A stretch of 64,000 bases of DNA from Buxus sempervirens (GCA_947561395.2 OX387186.1:38149220-38213219); one strand, 5' to 3'. Positions 10,428 through 21,838 are shown, counted from the first letter of the stretch. Translations and numbers: made by a program. Notes: generated by a model from the letters alone, not told the origin.

Positions 10428-11491
10428 TCAGCGTAGGCCGGCAAGAAGAGTACCAAAAGCAAGCTGACCCCAAGCATAATCTCTCGCTCGAGGCAGATCT
10501 CCTAGAAGGCTCAGAAAGTGAGGACTGACTGAAGTTGTGTCCTTAGGACAAAAATAGGAGCCCATCATCAACAAAAAGAGGAAGTGGAAGGCAACTGGGA
10601 AAGCCGCATCTACCGCCCCCACACAGCTGAACCCCCTCCCCAAGAAAGTCGGTCTTAGCCAAGTCCGGGATATCCTGGTGAATCGCCTCGTATCCCAAGC
10701 CTCTACAAGCTTCTCCTCCTACCCCAGAAGTCTGGCAATCTCAGGATCCGTAGGCTTAACCAACTCAGGGATGACATCTCTAGTCATCCTAATCCCAGTA
10801 ATGATAGCGAAGTCTGAAGGCTGGATACCGATCTCAACATCTGGTAGGTGGAAGCTCATGGTCTCTAGGAAGAATCGCTCCATCATCGCCGCAATGAGTG
10901 GTCTATCCAAGCCAAATGCAAGTGATGGTAATGAAGTGACCAAATCCGAATCGGCCCATCTCTCGGCGCAATGCAATAGAACATCCCACTACCATATCTG
11001 AAAAAAGAGCCCAACTCCCTGGAAATGAGAAGATGGATAGGATAAGGAAACATCTGCCCTAATACAGGCTGAGGGATGAGTCCTCAAGCCATGAAGAAGG
11101 GGAGTATCTCTAATCTGATCCGTAATCTCTAAAGGGATAGCAACTCGAGGCTCTGCTCTACCTCTGCCTCTGCCTCCGCCTCCGCCCCTACCTCGGCCTC
11201 CACCACAGTCACAACCCGCAGCTACAAGCTAAAGAGCCAAGTTGAAAATGGTCAGGGTGAATGTTTTAAAGAAAGAAATTTACTTCCACAAGGGTAAGAG
11301 AATAGCTCTGGAGTCACCTTTCGTGAACCCTTAGAAGGTCCGGGATCAGAAGCTGCTAAGCTGCTGGGAGAAGAAGGATCAGAATCCTGGCTAGCCTTCG
11401 AAGAAGAAGCCACCTCAGCAGGATCCCTCCGAACCCTCAAGGAAGAAGGCTCATCTGTGGGATCCCGGGAAGCTGGACGAATGCGGGCCAT
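10428..11491 (-). pseudogene. Antisense plant mobile domain (PMD) gene, N-terminus and core
   Basis: Three minus-strand pieces line up. 11491-11252 starts with ATG and encodes a serine/proline-rich N-terminus. 10976-10719 encodes 'FHLPDVEIGIQPSDFAIITGI', matching the plant mobile domain motif in which an HLP segment is followed by a T..D/E.A.ITG pattern. 10643-10428 encodes 'FLFLLMMGSYFCP' and 'LGDLPRARDYAWGQLAFGTL', matching the domain's later L.LLG and D...Y.WG.A.L motifs. The domain occurs in transposon-derived plant proteins such as the MAIN family and in Tat and Mutator elements; its biochemistry is unclear. The pieces are separated by frame changes and a stop near 10718, so the copy is broken. 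It lies antisense, between integrase and 3' LTR. Confidence 0.65.
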
Positions 11492-13445
11492 CTACAAGCT
11501 CAAAATTTAGGGAGATAATTCATTATATTTTTCATTAAAGGGTAAGTTGTTAGTCTTTAATTTTACTACTTTTGTTTCTCCATAATTAATCAAGTTTGTT
11601 TGTTTGCAGGAAAACTAAAAAATGGAGATCGGAGGAAGCACTTCAGAAGTGGCCAATCGAACCAGGATTTGACCATAGAAGTCTATCCTTTTGTTCTCCA
11701 ACAATTTTTAGGAAGCTTCATTGTTTCTTTTTCTCATCTAGTTATTTCTGTTATGTATAAGAATTATATACAGGAAATATAAATTTCCTATATATTCTTC
11801 TTATATGAGTATAAAAAATATATATATAATTAAAAAAAGAGGATGCTAAAATGAGTTTTTAGAATTCCTGGTTTATTCCTAAAATTTTAGAACTCTGATA
11901 TGTTTACAAATTGCTTGAATCCTTAAACTACTAAATTTGTTTTATTTTCAGGTTTACAGAGGGAAGTCAGCAAAAGGACAGTCAAAGCGTGATCAAGCTG
12001 GCATAAAGTTATAGTTAACAACTTGAACCTAAGCATGTTATGAATGTGACGGCAAAGAAAGATGCAAGGCAAAAGTTCATTCATACAAGTCCAAATGTGA
12101 TGAATCTATTGTGCTCAGCTGGGTTTGCAGAATTGACAGTCTATCAAAAACCTCCTTTTTGAGCCTTGGGCTCCCCAAGTGGTTAATAGAAAGCCTAACT
12201 GAAGCATGATAAATTGATAAAGCATGGGTGAAAACACCCAAACATTCAAGAGCAAAATAAATAGAAGCTTAATCATAAATCAAGGGTTACATGCATAGCA
12301 GAAATTAGAAAACAAGTTCATAACAGCAAGTATTCCTAAGTCAAGGCTCTAAACAAAGCATCAAAATTTATGCATTCAGGAGTCACTCAGTCATAGAATT
12401 CATGCACATTTCCAGACGAAGTTTTGACAAGGAAAAATCAGATTGATACCAGCAATGAGCAGATACAAAAATTGGGATATTATTAATATTTAAGTTCAAA
12501 ATGCTCACAAATTTCCAATGTCAAAAAGAAAAAAAAAATTAGATGGATATAACCAATGAGCATATACAGAAATTGGGGGTCTATTCAACCAGAAACAAAG
12601 TAGCAAATTCGTTCACTCAGGAATATGGAAATGGTGAAGTAAAATCATGCATTCAAGACAACAATACATGAGAAATTTAAGGAGTGTTCGGTTGCTTATT
12701 TGTTTTAGTCGAAAGGGGGAAGTTTTGCAAGAAAATTCCAAACTTTGCCTCACCGGAACTCCAAAGGCACTTGTCTGAGGAGGTAATTGGTGTTTGGAGA
12801 AGATTCTCAGTCGGAGGAGAAGCGTGAACACAGTCATGGCAATAGCAGAATTGTGGTGAAAGCAGAGCGTGCTCGCTGGAAGCTTCAACCACAGGAGGTC
12901 ACTAATTGCTTGAAGAAGAGTCACTGGAAAAAGAAGACCACTGAAAAAGAGGCTTGCCGTCGCCAGAGAAGAGAAGATGAAGGCTGGAGGTGAGATGTGG
13001 TCACAAGCGAGAAGGTATGTTCCAAAGATTCGAAGGAAAATCAAAGGTAAAGTGAGAAAGGGCTGATGCGTCCGCATGCAATATGTGGACAAAGCAAAAG
13101 CGCAGCATATGTACAGACAGCACTAAATAAATGATTTTCTAAAGATTTTCTCCAGTTTTATCCAGGGATTAATGTCTATATTAATTATAAAATGCAAGGA
13201 TTATCATTTTACCCACTTTTGTTTTAAAATTTTGCTCAAATCTCACTTCATAGCCACGAGAGCTCTGTGAGACTAGAGAATAGGATTTGCCCCTTTAAAT
13301 TAGAGACTTTTCAGCAAACTCTCTAAACAAATTCTTTTTCCAAAATTACCCTTTAAACCCTTGCAAATTATGATTAATTTGGTAAAATCTCCGGAAGTGC
13401 AATCTGCGGGTCTTTTGCTCTTTGCTACAAATTGGTTCCAATTCC
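11492..13445 (+). other. Noncoding 3' internal region of Tat-A copy 2
   Basis: I recognise no gene. A hydrophobic 159-residue minus frame at 12613-13092 has no family features. From about 13165 the sequence matches the pre-LTR block of copy 1. One 7-7-7 hairpin is at 13070-13090 (GTCCGCA/TGTGGAC). Confidence 0.55.
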
Positions 13446-13462
13446 AGCAAATAGGGAGCAAT
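13446..13462 (+). promoter_or_regulatory. Polypurine tract of Tat-A copy 2
   Basis: CAGCAAATAGGGAGCAA precedes the TGTAGACACCCC LTR start. It has fewer purines than the copy at 1570, consistent with decay. Confidence 0.6.
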
Positions 13463-13575
13463 TGTAGACACCCCGAATTGCACTACAATATGAGAAAATA
13501 ATGAAAATATATTTAAAACACCTTAATTGGGCTTTGACATGTGTCAAAACCTCAAAAAATAAGAGAAAATGTGCT

Positions 13576-13840
13576 CCCCGCATATATACTGCGGTTTTTG
13601 TTAATTTCGTTTTGACCGCATGTGATGTGCGGTCGCGCCCGCACATATGGTGCGGTCTAGGACACGCTTTGTTCATGAGCGCAAGTGGGCTGCCAAGTGG
13701 CTTTGGCTGTTAGGCCACGTTAGCAGCAATCATGGCGTGTAAGTGAATCTCGCCCGCAGTCAATGTGTGGTTTTTTGAAGGGTTTAGTCGCGACCACAGA
13801 TACAATGCGGTTTGGTCTAAACTGTATTGTGTATGCGGTT
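13576..13840. repeat. Array of six 7-7-7 hairpins in U3 of Tat-A LTR copy 2
   Basis: Units start at 13576, 13614, 13637, 13752, 13792 and 13820, each 21 bases. The cleanest is 13614-13634, with arms GACCGCA and TGCGGTC and a 7-base loop, fully paired. The others share the CCGCA/TGCGG core with C-to-T or G-to-A changes, for example AACTGTA for AACCGCA at 13820. Loops are all seven bases and differ. The array ends 200 bases before the TATA box. Confidence 0.8.
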
Positions 13841-14041
13841 GAGCTCATTTTGCACAATTGCATAAAGGGTCGAGATCTGAGCCTTATTTATGTATATTAC
13901 CTCTCTCTGGGAGACCTGATCTCCCTAGTTTACCCTCCGAAACTTGTGGATTTACTCCTATTCATGCCTTTGGCTTGAATTGGAATAATCTAGAAGCATT
14001 TATTGGCCTAGCATTGGGTCTTTTATACCCTTGGCTGTGCC

Positions 14042-14049
14042 TATAAATA
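14042..14049 (+). promoter_or_regulatory. TATA box of Tat-A LTR copy 2
   Basis: TATAAATA followed by GAGGGGCTC, matching the site at 1996 in copy 1. Confidence 0.65.
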
Positions 14050-15844
14050 GAGGGGCTCTCCTCTTGCAAAGGCTTGATAATCTGACGCTAGAAAAGCTCT
14101 TGAAGAAGAAGGGAAACTCTACTCAATTCTCCACTCAAGCATTCAAGCTACTAAGGTAAGGTTACTTCACTCCTCTCTTCTTTTTATTTAAATTTCAGCA
14201 TTCCTTCCTTCTACCTTTCTGTAGTATCGGGCCTTGGGTGTGCTTGCAACCCCAAACCACATCCAAAGTACCTAAAGCATCCTCTCTTACCGTAAAACGT
14301 AAAAAGAGAGCTTGGGAAAACGGGCGTTGGAATGGATCTCTAGGCTTAGAACCATCTTGTGATGAAGTACTTACATGTTCATGATTTTGTGTGTGATTGC
14401 TATTTTTCTGGAATGATTTTGCTTTAAATCTAGAGAGAACACAGTGGTCTATGCTCTCTATAGTACTAGATCTCCGTTTTCTCCTAAAAAATCAGATTTC
14501 CACTACAATCACACACATATCACTAGTTTTTGTCAGGAATAGGCTTAGACCTTGGATCTACCATGCTCAATATGGTAGATTTGAGATCAGTTGCCTTAGA
14601 GCAAACTCTTGGGGCTTCATGAGTTAATTTTTATTGATTTCATTTTCAAGAGAAGACCCTATGATCTAAACTCTTTAGTTCAAGCTCTTTGCTTCAATAT
14701 GAATAGATTTGGCTCTTCCTCTCCAACTAATGAGTGGTTTTGAGCCAAATCCTTGTCTTAAAGTTGTTTTGAGTATTTTCCAACTAATTGCCAGTGTTTT
14801 CAAACTAGTTTAGTTAAATCCATTGCACACATACACTATTTTAGCTTATTTTTACTCAAAGTTTACAAATCTGGATTGAATCTATACCCTGTCTTAGATC
14901 AGTCATAACTTCATCATCCAGATGAATTTTTGAGTGATTCCAAAAGCATATGATAGGTGAAGTGTCTAGTTATTGCCTGTAAAATTTGAGCAATTTATAT
15001 GAAGCCATTTTTTAATACGATTTGATTAAAGTTGACAGGTCAGTTCAGATCATATTGCTGAACTTGTCACTTAATTGAGCACCAAAGGCTCATTTTAACT
15101 CCGATTTAAGTAATTTCAATCTCTAAGTTTTCCTTTGTGAGTCTACTTTTAAATCCAATTGATTTCAAGGGTTTTCAATTTGATTTGAGTTTTGTGTGTT
15201 TGATTGACTCTGGACTGCTCAATAGCAGATAATAGAATCAATCTGTAATCCTCTAGGCATGTTTGAGAGGGCACACAAGCCACAAGTGGATGGAGTTTTG
15301 TATGAGGCCTATTCCATTCGAAAGAGGGCACCTCATGCTTCATCCATACAAATTTTTAAGGATTTATATAGAGCCAATCTTCACAAATAGGCTTTCAAAG
15401 TTGGCTACTCATCGTTTTTACTGATTTACAATAGTGGATTTCAACAAGTATATCTCCTTTGATTTTAATTGAATTGGATTGGATTTTTTACTAAGTCTTC
15501 TAGTTCATACCAGCTTTCAAATGGTTTTGGTTTTCATTCAATTTGAGTTTGAATCGAAGGATTTATGATTTATCGAAGTTTTCAAGCCCGGATGTCTTTA
15601 TCTCATGTGGAATTTTCCAGATTTGTTTTAAGTTTGATTTTCTTTTAGTTTTACCCTGATTTTTACTTAACCATGAATTCATAGAGGTGATGGATCCATG
15701 GAGAGAGTCCATGATCCATTGGGCTACTCATATGGAGAAATCACATTTGTGTTTGGTTCTTTTCAAGTCCTTTTGAATGATCTTTGTTAGCAAGCATTTA
15801 TTTTAGCATGGATAACATATGGCAACCACCTTGTGTGGATGATT

Positions 15845-16276
15845 GGGGGTGCCTAATACCTTCCTCTACTCATAACCTAATCCCCTTACCTGATCTTTGG
15901 ATTTAACCATGAATTACAGCTACTTTTAGCTTTATTTGACCCTTTTTATGATCCCTTTGGTGTCCTTTCACACCTTAAATTGAATGGTGGCGACTCCTTA
16001 TTTTTGGCAATCCCTTGTGATGAAGAGGCGATCACATAGGTGAATCTCCTTGTTTCATAGTAGGGGTGTCTAACACCTTCCCCTACTCATAACTTAACCC
16101 CCTTACCTAATCTCTAGAATAGACCATGAATTAGAGCTATTTGAGCTCTATTTTTGCTTTTTATGCTCACTTTGGTGTCCATTCACACCTTCAATTGAAT
16201 GGTGGCGACTCCAACATTTTTGTGAACCCCGTGTGATGAACAGGAGATCACTTAGGTGATTTTTCCATGTCTCACA
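15845..16276 (+). repeat. Tandem duplication of about 215 bp in U5
   Basis: Two units each contain a GGGTGYCTAAYACCTTCC block, a GGTGTCC.TTCACACCTT block and ATTGAATGGTGGCGACTCC, starting near 15845 and 16064. Copy 1 and the solo LTR have one unit. Confidence 0.75.
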
Positions 16277-17788
16277 AAAACCAATTTAATAAGGGTGCAA
16301 TATACACAATCCAAAATTAGAAATACTCATGTGTGTGTCATCTTATTCAAATATGCATATTTTTCTTAAAATAATGATATTATATTATAAATGTATTTTG
16401 GAAACCATGCTAGTGGAATTCACATGAAATATTTAATAACAAGGATAACCATCATTGTTTGAAACTTATTATACATATATAAACAATGAAATCTGATTTA
16501 GGACTCTCTGATGCAAATAAATGAATTAATAAATCATCTTACGCATTTATATAACAAGTTTCTTATTTTGGACCAATTTCAAAAAATTGTTTTCATGCAA
16601 TATGCTAAATTGCACCTACATTACAATTTTTCTCTTTACTTTTTTATTAAAATGACCTTATCCTATTTTTAAATTAATTTATAAATCCTAAAAATCACTT
16701 TTAAACACTTTTTTATTGAATTTTGATTTTTCTTTCAAATTTTGACTAAAATGTAATTATTTATTAGGATTTGAATTGATTTGTTGAATTTAATTTAAAT
16801 CTAAACTAAAACTTAATTCTTTAAGTGTTGTACACTAATTTATCAATAACTATCTCATTATACTAAACTTAAATATTTAGGAAAAATTGGTTTTTAGTGA
16901 TTTTTATTCAAAATAATTCAAATTTAGTCAGCTAATTATTGGTAATTGACTTTTAATGTTACTTTTTTAACATAATTGAGAATCAGTGTTATTTTAATAT
17001 TGATTAAGAGTTTATTCCGAAAATATCTTAAAAAAGACTTCCAAACTTTACTTATAGAGTGAAGGTTTTCAAAGTCTTTTGAGGAACATTAAATAATATC
17101 GATTCTTAATTATGTTAAAAAGTATCACTAAAAACCAATTATCAAAAATTGGCTAACTGAATCTGAATTATTTTGAAAATGAATTAATAAAAACCAATTT
17201 CAAATATAACTGTTTTCGGATTAATATACAAATTTTGTACTGAAAATTAATTACTTTTCAAATGTCCACAATAGCACTGTTCTTTCATTTTTTGTGATTA
17301 AATGGCCTACTTTGTGGATTTTTTTAGATCAATCCAGGAATCCTCTTAACCTAAAATCAGTTCTTATATAATCTACACCTGGTAAACTAATTTTTAAACT
17401 ATTAAACTAAAATTTATAATAATGTTTGCATAGTTTTAAAGACATCCCAAAACTTCCCAAAACCATTTGAAACTATCATATAAAACAAAACAGAGCCTCA
17501 TTATATGAATCAAAACTTAAATAGAGCTTCCACGAAACATGAATTTCATACTTGAATCAATTAAAATCAAATGTTTGCAATATTTAGATATTCAACAATT
17601 AAAGTACCTACTTAATTAAACTGCTGCTACGACTCGATGATTTCCCACCTATAATTCTCATATTCTCAGCTCCAATACTCAAACATGACTTAATCTTCTC
17701 TACGGGTTGAATAGAGTGGAAGACGATTGGAGAAAATAAAATTGATGAGGAGAGAAGAGGGGCGAGAAGATAACAAGGATGAAGGGCC
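16277..17788 (-). mobile_element. Family-3 LTR, inner segment (minus strand)
   Basis: It matches the complete family-3 solo LTR from 35196 on: shared blocks include TTTAATAAGRGTGCAATATAC and GAAATATTTAATAACAAGGAT. The left part is missing because the Tat-A element inserted here, and the right continues past the solo LTR at 17794. It contains an AT-rich stretch (16620-17280) with a long imperfect inverted repeat: TCTTTTGAGGAACATTAAATA with the following TTAATTATGTTAAAAAGTA mirrors 16930-17000. No gene seen. Confidence 0.65.
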
Positions 17789-18732
17789 GAGAATGTAAAA
17801 TCCTGAGTTTTTAATAACATTAAAAATTGGATTTTTGTTTGTTAATTTATTTAATTAATGGTAGATTTCAGAAATGGAGAAAAAGAAAGTTATTTAGAGT
17901 AAAAATTTAATTAAGATGATATTGGTGTTAGGGTATTCAGTTTGGTAGAGTGGCAATCATCGGATCATGTTTTAAAGGGATGCTTAGGTAGGAAGCTTGG
18001 TGGAGGAGCGTTGCGGCAGATCATGAATTGGCTTAAACATGGGGCACCAACGACAATCCATAAATAGATGTTGAGAGGTGAGGTTCTTTCACTCGAATTG
18101 ATCGGAGAAAGTTTCAATCGAACTGGACAGTCAAAAGAGAAGCAGATTTAGGAGACAGTTGCCTGAGTTGGAGGTGATTGGAGCTAATCAGAGGTGAAAC
18201 ACTTTGCTGGTTGGAGAATTCAGCGGCTGGAATTGTGAGAATCAATCAACTCAATTGTAGATCTCAGAGAGATCAGGTAAGAGCATTTCGTTTGGTATTT
18301 AGGAAGCAAATCGAGTGACAAACCAGAATTTGATTCAGATCTGGTGGTGTTGTTGAAACAGAGGTTAATCGATCACTGAATTTGCTATTTCAAAGGTGTT
18401 GTGATCAGACGATTTGAGCTCAGAATATTGGCTCATCAGCACAGGTAAGTAGCACCCGTTTTCCTTGGATTTGCAAATGAAATCATGTTTAGAAAAGTGT
18501 TTTCATTTGCTGTAAGTGAGCATAATCAACTGTGGATGTTTATGAATTAATTTCTAAAACAAAGCATGAGTTTCGATTGAATTAATTTCGAATCACTTGG
18601 ATTAGGTTTTTATCAGAGGTAGAAGAAGGATCAAAGTGCTATTGAGGTTGATTTTTGGTTCAGTCATGGTGAAAATTGAGTTTGCAGAGAGTTTATATGG
18701 TTCCGTAAGATATTGTGAATGGGCACCTACTA

Positions 18733-18827
18733 GTGCTAACCTAAGGAGGTTGGCGCAGGTTTAAACTTATAGTGAAGGCCTAGGGGCGCCAAGGGGGGCT
18801 GACCTAGGTAGGTTGGCGCCCAGCATA
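18733..18827. repeat. Palindromes in family-1 LTR (10-base stem, 4-base loop)
   Basis: 18733-18756 folds with arms GTGCTAACCT and AGGTTGGCGC around AAGG. The second near 18800-18826 has GGCTGACCT and AGGTTGGCGCC around AGGT. The same AACCT/AGGTT core recurs in the other family-1 LTRs. Confidence 0.65.
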
Positions 18828-19889
18828 AATTTTATAGCCTAGTGCAAATAATTTTGTAAAGACCATATTTCATATTTTTAATTTAAAAAGGCTATTCTAT
18901 AGGGTCTAACAAAGGGTTAATAATATTCTATGGTGGTAATTAGTGGATAAATTTGTATAAAACTTAGGTAGTAGGAGTAATGGAGCTGAATAGTAGTGGA
19001 TAATTCCATGGGGGCTTATGGGCACCAACTGCAGCTAGGTTAGCAATCCTATGCTCCCAACTTTATTTCCCTATCTATGTGCGGCTAGTTTTCTAGAGTT
19101 AGTCTATGATCATTGCAATATTTAAAAGCTGTCCTAGAAGATTTAATTAGTTGATAGCAATATTCTATAGTGACTTCTAGCTGATGATTTCATACAAATA
19201 CCTTGTGTAATAACCAAAGTGTAGGATTGGAAATTGAAGTGTTAAAAACAGCCAAACATTAGCATATTTTTGTTATGTTCAATTAGTAGTTTTGGTTGCT
19301 GTTATTGAGTTCTCAGTATAGCTATGATTAGACACTTAAGATTTCAGAATTTGTAGCATTTAATGGATTGGAAATTAATTAACATTATGCTATGGACTTC
19401 AAATGAGGAAAGGGAGAATCTTGGAGCTGTTTTGCTGATTTATGTTTAACCAAATTTTGATGCTGTATTTGCTTCTGTATAATGTGATTTAATTCTGAAA
19501 ATTCAGTTTTGAAACCATATTTATTTGCTGGAATTTATCTAAACTATTGCGCTAGTTCATCATTGAATGCATGGTGCACTCCAGAAATGATTTACTTGAA
19601 TATTGTTTTATATCGGTGGCCAGTTTAGAATCATATATTATTCAGTTCTTGGAAAATTATTGGAGAATTTACCTTGAGGAATCCATGATGGAGTGAGCTG
19701 GTCCTAACTGGCCCATGTTAGGCACATGAACATATTGGGCATATTTGAGGTTTTACATGGTGGATTACACATTGGGTTGATTTGCTGATTTTATTTTTAT
19801 TTAAGGTCTAGCTTGTCCTGGATCCATGTCTAAGCTTAGTAATGTAATGTTTTTGCTTCATTTGTGTAATGGTATGGCCTTGAGTATTG

Positions 19890-20290
19890 CCACGACTGGT
19901 GTAGAGCAGTCCGAAACCCTGAGTAGGCCAGGTTGTTAATGCCGAAACCGAGAGTAGGCCAGCATTGGATGACGAAACCCTGAGTAGGCCTGAGTTGTGT
20001 ACATGGAAGTGTGAATGTCGCCTTGGCATGTTGATTAACCAATCTAAGCAACTACATGACATTGACCAATGTTTGGGACTTGACTTTATTTGACACATGA
20101 TGTTTTACTCGCTGGTTTATTGGTATTTGTGGTTCACCGAATTTGGTTTATTGGTTATGTGGTATTTGTATCTATCTCTCCCGCCGATGTAGAGTAGCAT
20201 CGAAACCCTGAGTGATTCGGTGTTGTCAATGCCAAAACCCGGAGTAGGTCGGCATTGGATGACGAAACCCTGAGTAGACCAGATATATAT
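19890..20290 (+). repeat. Minisatellite with CCGAAACCCTGAGTAGGCC core
   Basis: About seven degenerate units of 30-45 bases share CGAAACCCTGAGTAGGCC and GCATTGGATGACGAAACCC. The same array occurs in LTRs at 39170-39500 (reverse) and 59580-60020, but other family-1 LTRs have a different repeat at this place. Confidence 0.75.
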
Positions 20291-21511
20291 TTGGAGGCAT
20301 GGACATGGCTATGATGTGACTTTGTATATGTTGATACTTGGTAAGACCGAAGGCATATCTACTTTAGTTGCTTTCAATTTTGGTTCCATCGAAGTATTGT
20401 TATATAGTTACACTTGGTTTGGCGACTATATTCGTATTTTGATATCGATGGTTTCACTTGATTTACATGATGGAATATCGGGTTTACATTACATGGAATT
20501 GCTGGATTTCTGTTGGATTATTCGGATTATCCGTGTTGTCGTCACCATACATGTTTTTTTAACCGGCCCATGTTTTAGAACTGAACTAAACGGTTTTGAA
20601 CATGCATGTGCTACTTGCTGGGATATTCGTATCTCATTCCGTCTGTTTTGTTTTGTTTTCAGTTGTAGCTTGGAGAAGATGATACCAACAGGTAGTTGCT
20701 TGGTTTATGTGAGTTTAGAGCTGTATTGCTATTTCAGTTTGGGATTGTAGCACATTCTGATTATCTAGTTATTGTTTCATTCATGTTTTTCCTTCACTCT
20801 GATATATCGATCTTGAGTGAAAAATTAACCTTCAGAGACGAGTTACGGTTTTATTTCGTAACCTGAATCTGGGGCGTTACAGAGAAAGAGTTAAGTTAGC
20901 TAATCTAGATGCCGTTTGGTAACGTTTATTTTAAAAACAGTTTGAAAACTAAAAACAGTTCCAACTGTTTTTGGGTTTTTGAAAACAAGTTGTAAGCACC
21001 TTATTTTTGCACCCTTGGAAGTGCTGAAAATAAAAACCCTGGCAGAAAGTCAAACCCCAAGGGGACAAGAAGTTGACTTTTTGATCAAGTGAAATTTGAC
21101 TACCTTGCCCTATACCATTGGATAGGGAATCCTGACACGAGTCCAACGCAACTGAGTTTGCTGGAATCGGAGTCCGGATGAAGGTTCTGTGGGCGGTCAA
21201 ACTTAAGGGAAGGCCAAAAGTTGACTTTTCCTCGAACCCCGTGCCAAGTGCTTAGCCCTATGTCATTAAATAGAGGGCTCCGATACGAGTTCAACGCAAT
21301 TGAGTTTGCTCAAATCGGAGTTCAGATGAAGGAGATATGAGCTGTCGAAGTTTCCGAGCAGCAAAACCAGAAACTGCACACGTGGCGCAGGAACTGCCCA
21401 CGTGGCAGCCAATGCAGCAAAATATCTCAGGGACTAAATCTCAAATATCCAAAAATCATCAAATATCTCAGGGACTAAACCAAAATTCGCAGGGGGCAAT
21501 CCGTAGATATC

Positions 21512-21552
21512 CAAAAGTGTCAAATCGGTCGAATCGGTCGAATCGGTCAAGT
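21512..21552 (+). repeat. Short tandem repeat AATCGGTCG
   Basis: Three to four copies of the 9-base word AATCGGTCG/A lie just upstream of the hairpin array. Confidence 0.8.
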
Positions 21553-21581
21553 CGAAGGGCAAATCCGTAATTTTTCGATTT

Positions 21582-21826
21582 GTATCCGGTCATGTATACC
21601 GGATACACAGCCTCTCCTTCATATCCGGACATGAAGACCGGATATATGAAGATATTTCTGCAGGATTCGCGCCACTTGACCGACAAGCTCGCAGCGGCAT
21701 TTAATTTTCAAATGATTGTGTTTGTATCCGGACTTGAAGACCGGATACAAAGGAGCCTTAGTGTATCCGGACTTCAAGTCCGGATACAAAGGAGCCTTAG
21801 TTTATCCGGACTTGAAGTCCGGATAC
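21582..21826. repeat. Five CCGG-core hairpins immediately upstream of the Tat-B TATA box
   Basis: Hairpins lie at 21582-21606 (arms GTATCCGGT/ACCGGATAC, 7-base loop), 21621-21645, 21721-21751 (11-base arms TTTGTATCCGG/CCGGATACAAA), 21762-21788 (13-base arms around one base) and 21803-21825 (11-base arms). Each has the 7-7-7 core ATCCGGN-N7-NCCGGAT. The last three are joined by the spacer AAAGGAGCCTTAGT. The array ends 13 bases before TATAAATA. Confidence 0.88.
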
Positions 21827-21838
21827 ATTAAGTTTGCT

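Larger units (their letters stand above)
13463..16276 (+). mobile_element. 3' LTR of Tat-A retrotransposon, copy 2 (2814 bp)
   Basis: It starts TGTAGACACCCCGAATTGC, ends CCATGTCTCACA, and is collinear with the LTR at 1586-3374 and, in reverse, with 49839-52246. It belongs to the element whose integrase tail is at 4989. The right flank AAAACCAATTTAATAAG is family-3 LTR sequence, so this element inserted into that LTR. It is longer than the other two Tat-A LTRs, partly through a duplicated U5. Confidence 0.85.
17794..20881 (+). mobile_element. Solo LTR, family 1 (3088 bp), TSD GAGAA
   Basis: It starts TGTAAAATCCTGAG and ends CTGGGGCGTTACA. Flanks GAGAA (17789-17793) and GAGAA (20882-20886) are a perfect 5-base duplication. 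Related LTRs carry a primer site for initiator-methionine tRNA (38533-38543), so this is a Ty3-type, probably chromovirus, family. No coding capacity; ORFs inside are chance frames. It contains a palindrome pair at 18733-18827, a minisatellite at 19890-20290 and the putative LTR intron signals at 18445 and 20662. Confidence 0.93.

Noticed and set aside
12613-13092. 159-residue hydrophobic minus-strand frame
   Set aside because: Composition follows the purine-rich plus strand; no family motif, and it lies in the noncoding 3' region of a Tat element.
13576-13840. CRISPR-like layout of repeats with variable spacers
   Set aside because: The units are dyads with irregular spacing in a plant LTR, the spacers are ordinary LTR sequence, and no cas-like gene exists.
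20316-20750. 144-residue frame in the solo LTR
   Set aside because: Lies wholly in noncoding U5 of a family-1 LTR; homologous LTRs break it.
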